From NCBI GenBank assembly GCA_009829735.1, contig CM020619.1:25011554-25075553 (forward strand): a stretch of DNA of 64,000 bases, read 5' to 3'. The DNA is from Pyropia yezoensis (Eukaryota > Rhodophyta > Bangiophyceae > Bangiales > Bangiaceae). A program made the position numbers and the translations under genes. The stretch's first letter is position 1, and every line of letters begins with the position of its first letter. This document shows positions 62,163-64,000 of the stretch, one piece after another. The notes beneath the pieces were generated by a model. The model searched no databases, was not told where the DNA came from, and worked only from the letters and a program-made list of their open reading frames with translations.

Positions 62163-62607
62163 CTACTCCTCGCACTCGTCCTCCCCCTCCCCTAGCGCCA
62201 TGTCGACCGTCTCATCCAACGCCTCCACATCATCCTCCGCAGCAAACCACTGCTCAACAGCAACGGAGCGCTCACTGTCAGACACACCCTGAAAATCGTC
62301 CCACAAGCGGCTGTTAGCCATCAAAGCTACCACCTCAGAAACGCCAGTGTGGACGTTATCCGCCACAGGTACGACCCCGTGCAGCTGCCGGCGCACTTCC
62401 GCGGCTGCCTCGTCCGGCAAGACCTCTGCAGTGAAACCAGCAGTTAGCCAGCTGCACCGCAGTGACCTTCTCCCACTCCTCAGCGATAATCTTGGCGGCG
62501 TCCCTCCGGATGGTGTTGGTCGGCGGCGGCGTCAGCGAGAGGGATGAGCCGAATCGGTGAGGCGCTCCCACGGTCAGTCCTGCGCAACGCATAAAATTAT
62601 GGGGCAA
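62163..62607 (-). pseudogene. Remnant of a pogo/Tigger (CENP-B-like) transposase C-terminus
   Basis: Two minus-strand frames (62607-62356 and 62420-62163) join around 62425. The first contains IIAEEWEKVTAVQLANCWFHC, close in pattern to the AW-x-x-V-x-x-x-T-I-x-NCWRH region after the DDE core of pogo/Tigger transposases. The second is an acidic tail ending in DMALGEGEDECEE. The catalytic core and the DNA-binding part are not seen at higher coordinates, so this is a fragment. A one-base shift or a small intron would explain the frame change. A host gene derived from such a transposase is possible. Confidence 0.5.
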
Positions 62608-63119
62608 CTCTCTGGAAAACAGGAATCGCCCTCGGGCGAGGAAGCTTGATTATGTGACCATGTCATATAATCGAGCCGCATATAACCGAATAATGACTGT
62701 ATGTGCATGGCACCCGAGCCTACAACGACGGCAGGCGAGAAGAGCACGTTTGACGGGTGCGCTCCTTGCTGAGTGGCACACGATGCAAGGGGTGTCCGGA
62801 CACAGCCGGAGGGACTGCCATGAATGGGTCGCCTCAATGTGGTGACCAGAGAAGCACCCGTGAGCACCTACGAACATGATCACATCGTCGGCGGGGCCAA
62901 TGGCCGAGGTAGTCTTCTCACCTTGCACGCTCGCCACCGCCGCGACAAACCGCCGCCGCATGCCGAGTAGGCGCAGCGACTGCTGATGCCCATCTCGTCC
63001 CACTATCGCCCTCCCAGTAAGTCTATCGTCGATGTTGCTATTTACAGGCAGTGGTCCGGCGTTCCCCCCCCCCCCCCCCCGCGCCCCCCCCTCCACGCGC
63101 GCCCCCCTCCACCTCACTG
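62608..63119. other. Intergenic region with 17-C run
   Basis: No gene is seen. A C run at 63064-63080 lies just beyond the stop of the next gene. The remaining sequence does not continue the transposase. Confidence 0.4.
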
Positions 63120-64000
63120 CTAACGCCGGGGCGCCCAGACAGCGACGGCCGCCGCCGCCGCCGCGTCCTCCACGGCCACGTGGCCGGGGATGAGCACCCG
63201 CGGCACCGCCGCCGCCCGCACGGCGTCGAGGGTGGAAGCCCGACCGGCGGCGCCGGCCAGGTTGCCAAGCACCCACGTGTCCAGCGCCGCGTCTGTGGCC
63301 GCATCGACGGGAGAGCGCGCTGCCATCGCTGCTACAGCCGTGGCTGCTGCGGAGGCCGCCGCCTCTGGCGCCGCCGGCGCGCCATGCCTGAGAGCGGCGG
63401 CAGCCGCCACCAGACTCGCCACCAGCCGCTGCACCTGCCGCTGGTTCAAGGCGTCCCCCTCCTCCGCCGCCGCTCTACCCCCCGCTCGCAGCATCTCTGC
63501 CACCAGCAGGTGGTTCCCCCCCTCCCCGACTCCCCGCGTCAGCGCCCCGCCCCGGTGCACGTAGGCCAGGCAAGGACTGTCGAGTGTGACTCCGCCCTGC
63601 CCCTCCACGTCGGGCAGCGACACTGTACCCGCCGGCACCACCACCAGCCCGTACGTCGATTCGGTTGCGTGCATGGCGGTCAGCTGCGCCGGCGACAGCA
63701 GCGTCAGCGCAACAGATGCAGGCGGCGCACCCGCGGGGGCGGCGGCAATCGTGGCGGGGATGGAGGCGTAGGCCGCCACCTCGGGCGCGTAGACAACCGC
63801 CGCGCCGGCGAGGCGCGCACGCAAGACGGGGAGGAGGGCGGTGCGCCCAAACTTGCGGGCCAGCTGCACGGGCGCCCCGTTGCTGCCAATGCCGAGGATG
63901 GCCACCCGGCTGTGCCAAGGCTCGTGGGCCACCCAACCGCCGTGCGGGGCGTCCGTGGCCGCTTCGGTCGCGTTGGCCGGCGGGGCGTCGTCGTCAGAGG
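63120..64000 (-). CDS. GSN-motif protein, resembling gamma-glutamylcyclotransferase-like proteins; 5' end outside the window
   Basis: The frame is open from the window edge to a TAG at 63122-63120. There is no ATG before the edge, and GTG at 63932 is only a Val codon, so the start is beyond 64000. After an acidic, Ala/Thr-rich lead comes VAILGIGSNGAPVQLARKFG, then VLRARL, a VVYAPEVAAYASIPAT stretch and LLSPAQLTAMHATEST. This resembles the GSN-x-x-P-x-x-L start and the L-x-ATE motif of a group of mainly bacterial GGCT-fold proteins as I remember them. The second half is Ala-rich helices. The biochemical role is not established. It is on the same strand as the P450 gene but unconnected. Confidence 0.55.
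   Translation of the reverse strand, partial: SDDDAPPANATEAATDAPHGGWVAHEPWHSRVAILGIGSNGAPVQLARKFGRTALLPVLRARLAGAAVVYAPEVAAYASIPATIAAAPAGAPPASVALTLLSPAQLTAMHATESTYGLVVVPAGTVSLPDVEGQGGVTLDSPCLAYVHRGGALTRGVGEGGNHLLVAEMLRAGGRAAAEEGDALNQRQVQRLVASLVAAAAALRHGAPAAPEAAASAAATAVAAMAARSPVDAATDAALDTWVLGNLAGAAGRASTLDAVRAAAVPRVLIPGHVAVEDAAAAAAVAVWAPRR

Overview
This is a GC-rich stretch of a nuclear genome from an intron-poor eukaryote, probably a single-celled one; the species cannot be named from the sequence. The evidence is a eukaryote-type DNA topoisomerase II, a membrane-anchored P450, an RBR-type ubiquitin ligase, a spliceosomal-type intron with a pyrimidine tract, and Ty3/gypsy LTR retrotransposons including a chromodomain-bearing one. 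A 500-N gap (6883-7382) shows that this is scaffolded assembly.

Positions 1-36094 are a nest of LTR retrotransposons. Element 1 (141-8837) has 363-bp LTRs and a 5-bp target duplication, and sits inside the gag gene of element 2. Element 2 is a chromovirus with an intact pol. Its 5' end lies upstream of the window and its 3' LTR is 15736-16204. Element 2 in turn abuts an old, dead third element (A). The leader-gag-protease-RT part of A, together with a 469-bp element-2-type LTR, is repeated five times head to tail with a period of 2883 bp. The array closes with a solo LTR (30150-30618) inserted in A's reverse transcriptase gene, flanked by the target duplication ctacc. The rest of A follows (RT, RNase H, start of integrase). 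A fourth family (C) then cuts A's integrase and forms a second tandem array of four LTRs and three gag remnants (31963-36094). Both arrays look like products of unequal crossing-over between LTRs. Elements 1 and 2 share a G-GGA-AAC heptamer just before the gag stop codon, which predicts -1 ribosomal frameshifting, and both carry a long antisense ORF between pol and the 3' LTR.

Positions 36095-64000 hold ordinary, mostly single-exon genes on both strands: TOP2 (+), a VTC1/DUF202-like three-helix membrane protein (-, one intron), an ankyrin-repeat protein (-), a possible small gene (+), a second ankyrin-repeat protein (+), an RBR E3 ligase with two membrane segments (-), a cytochrome P450 (-), a remnant of a pogo/Tigger-type transposase (-), and a gene with a GSN-type cyclotransferase-like start that runs off the window end (-). 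These genes do not form an evident pathway. Both ankyrin genes and the 5' end of the RBR gene show frame breaks that may be introns, errors in homopolymer or GC-rich sequence, or real decay. Intergenic DNA is marked by long C/G homopolymers and a short inverted repeat resembling a MITE.
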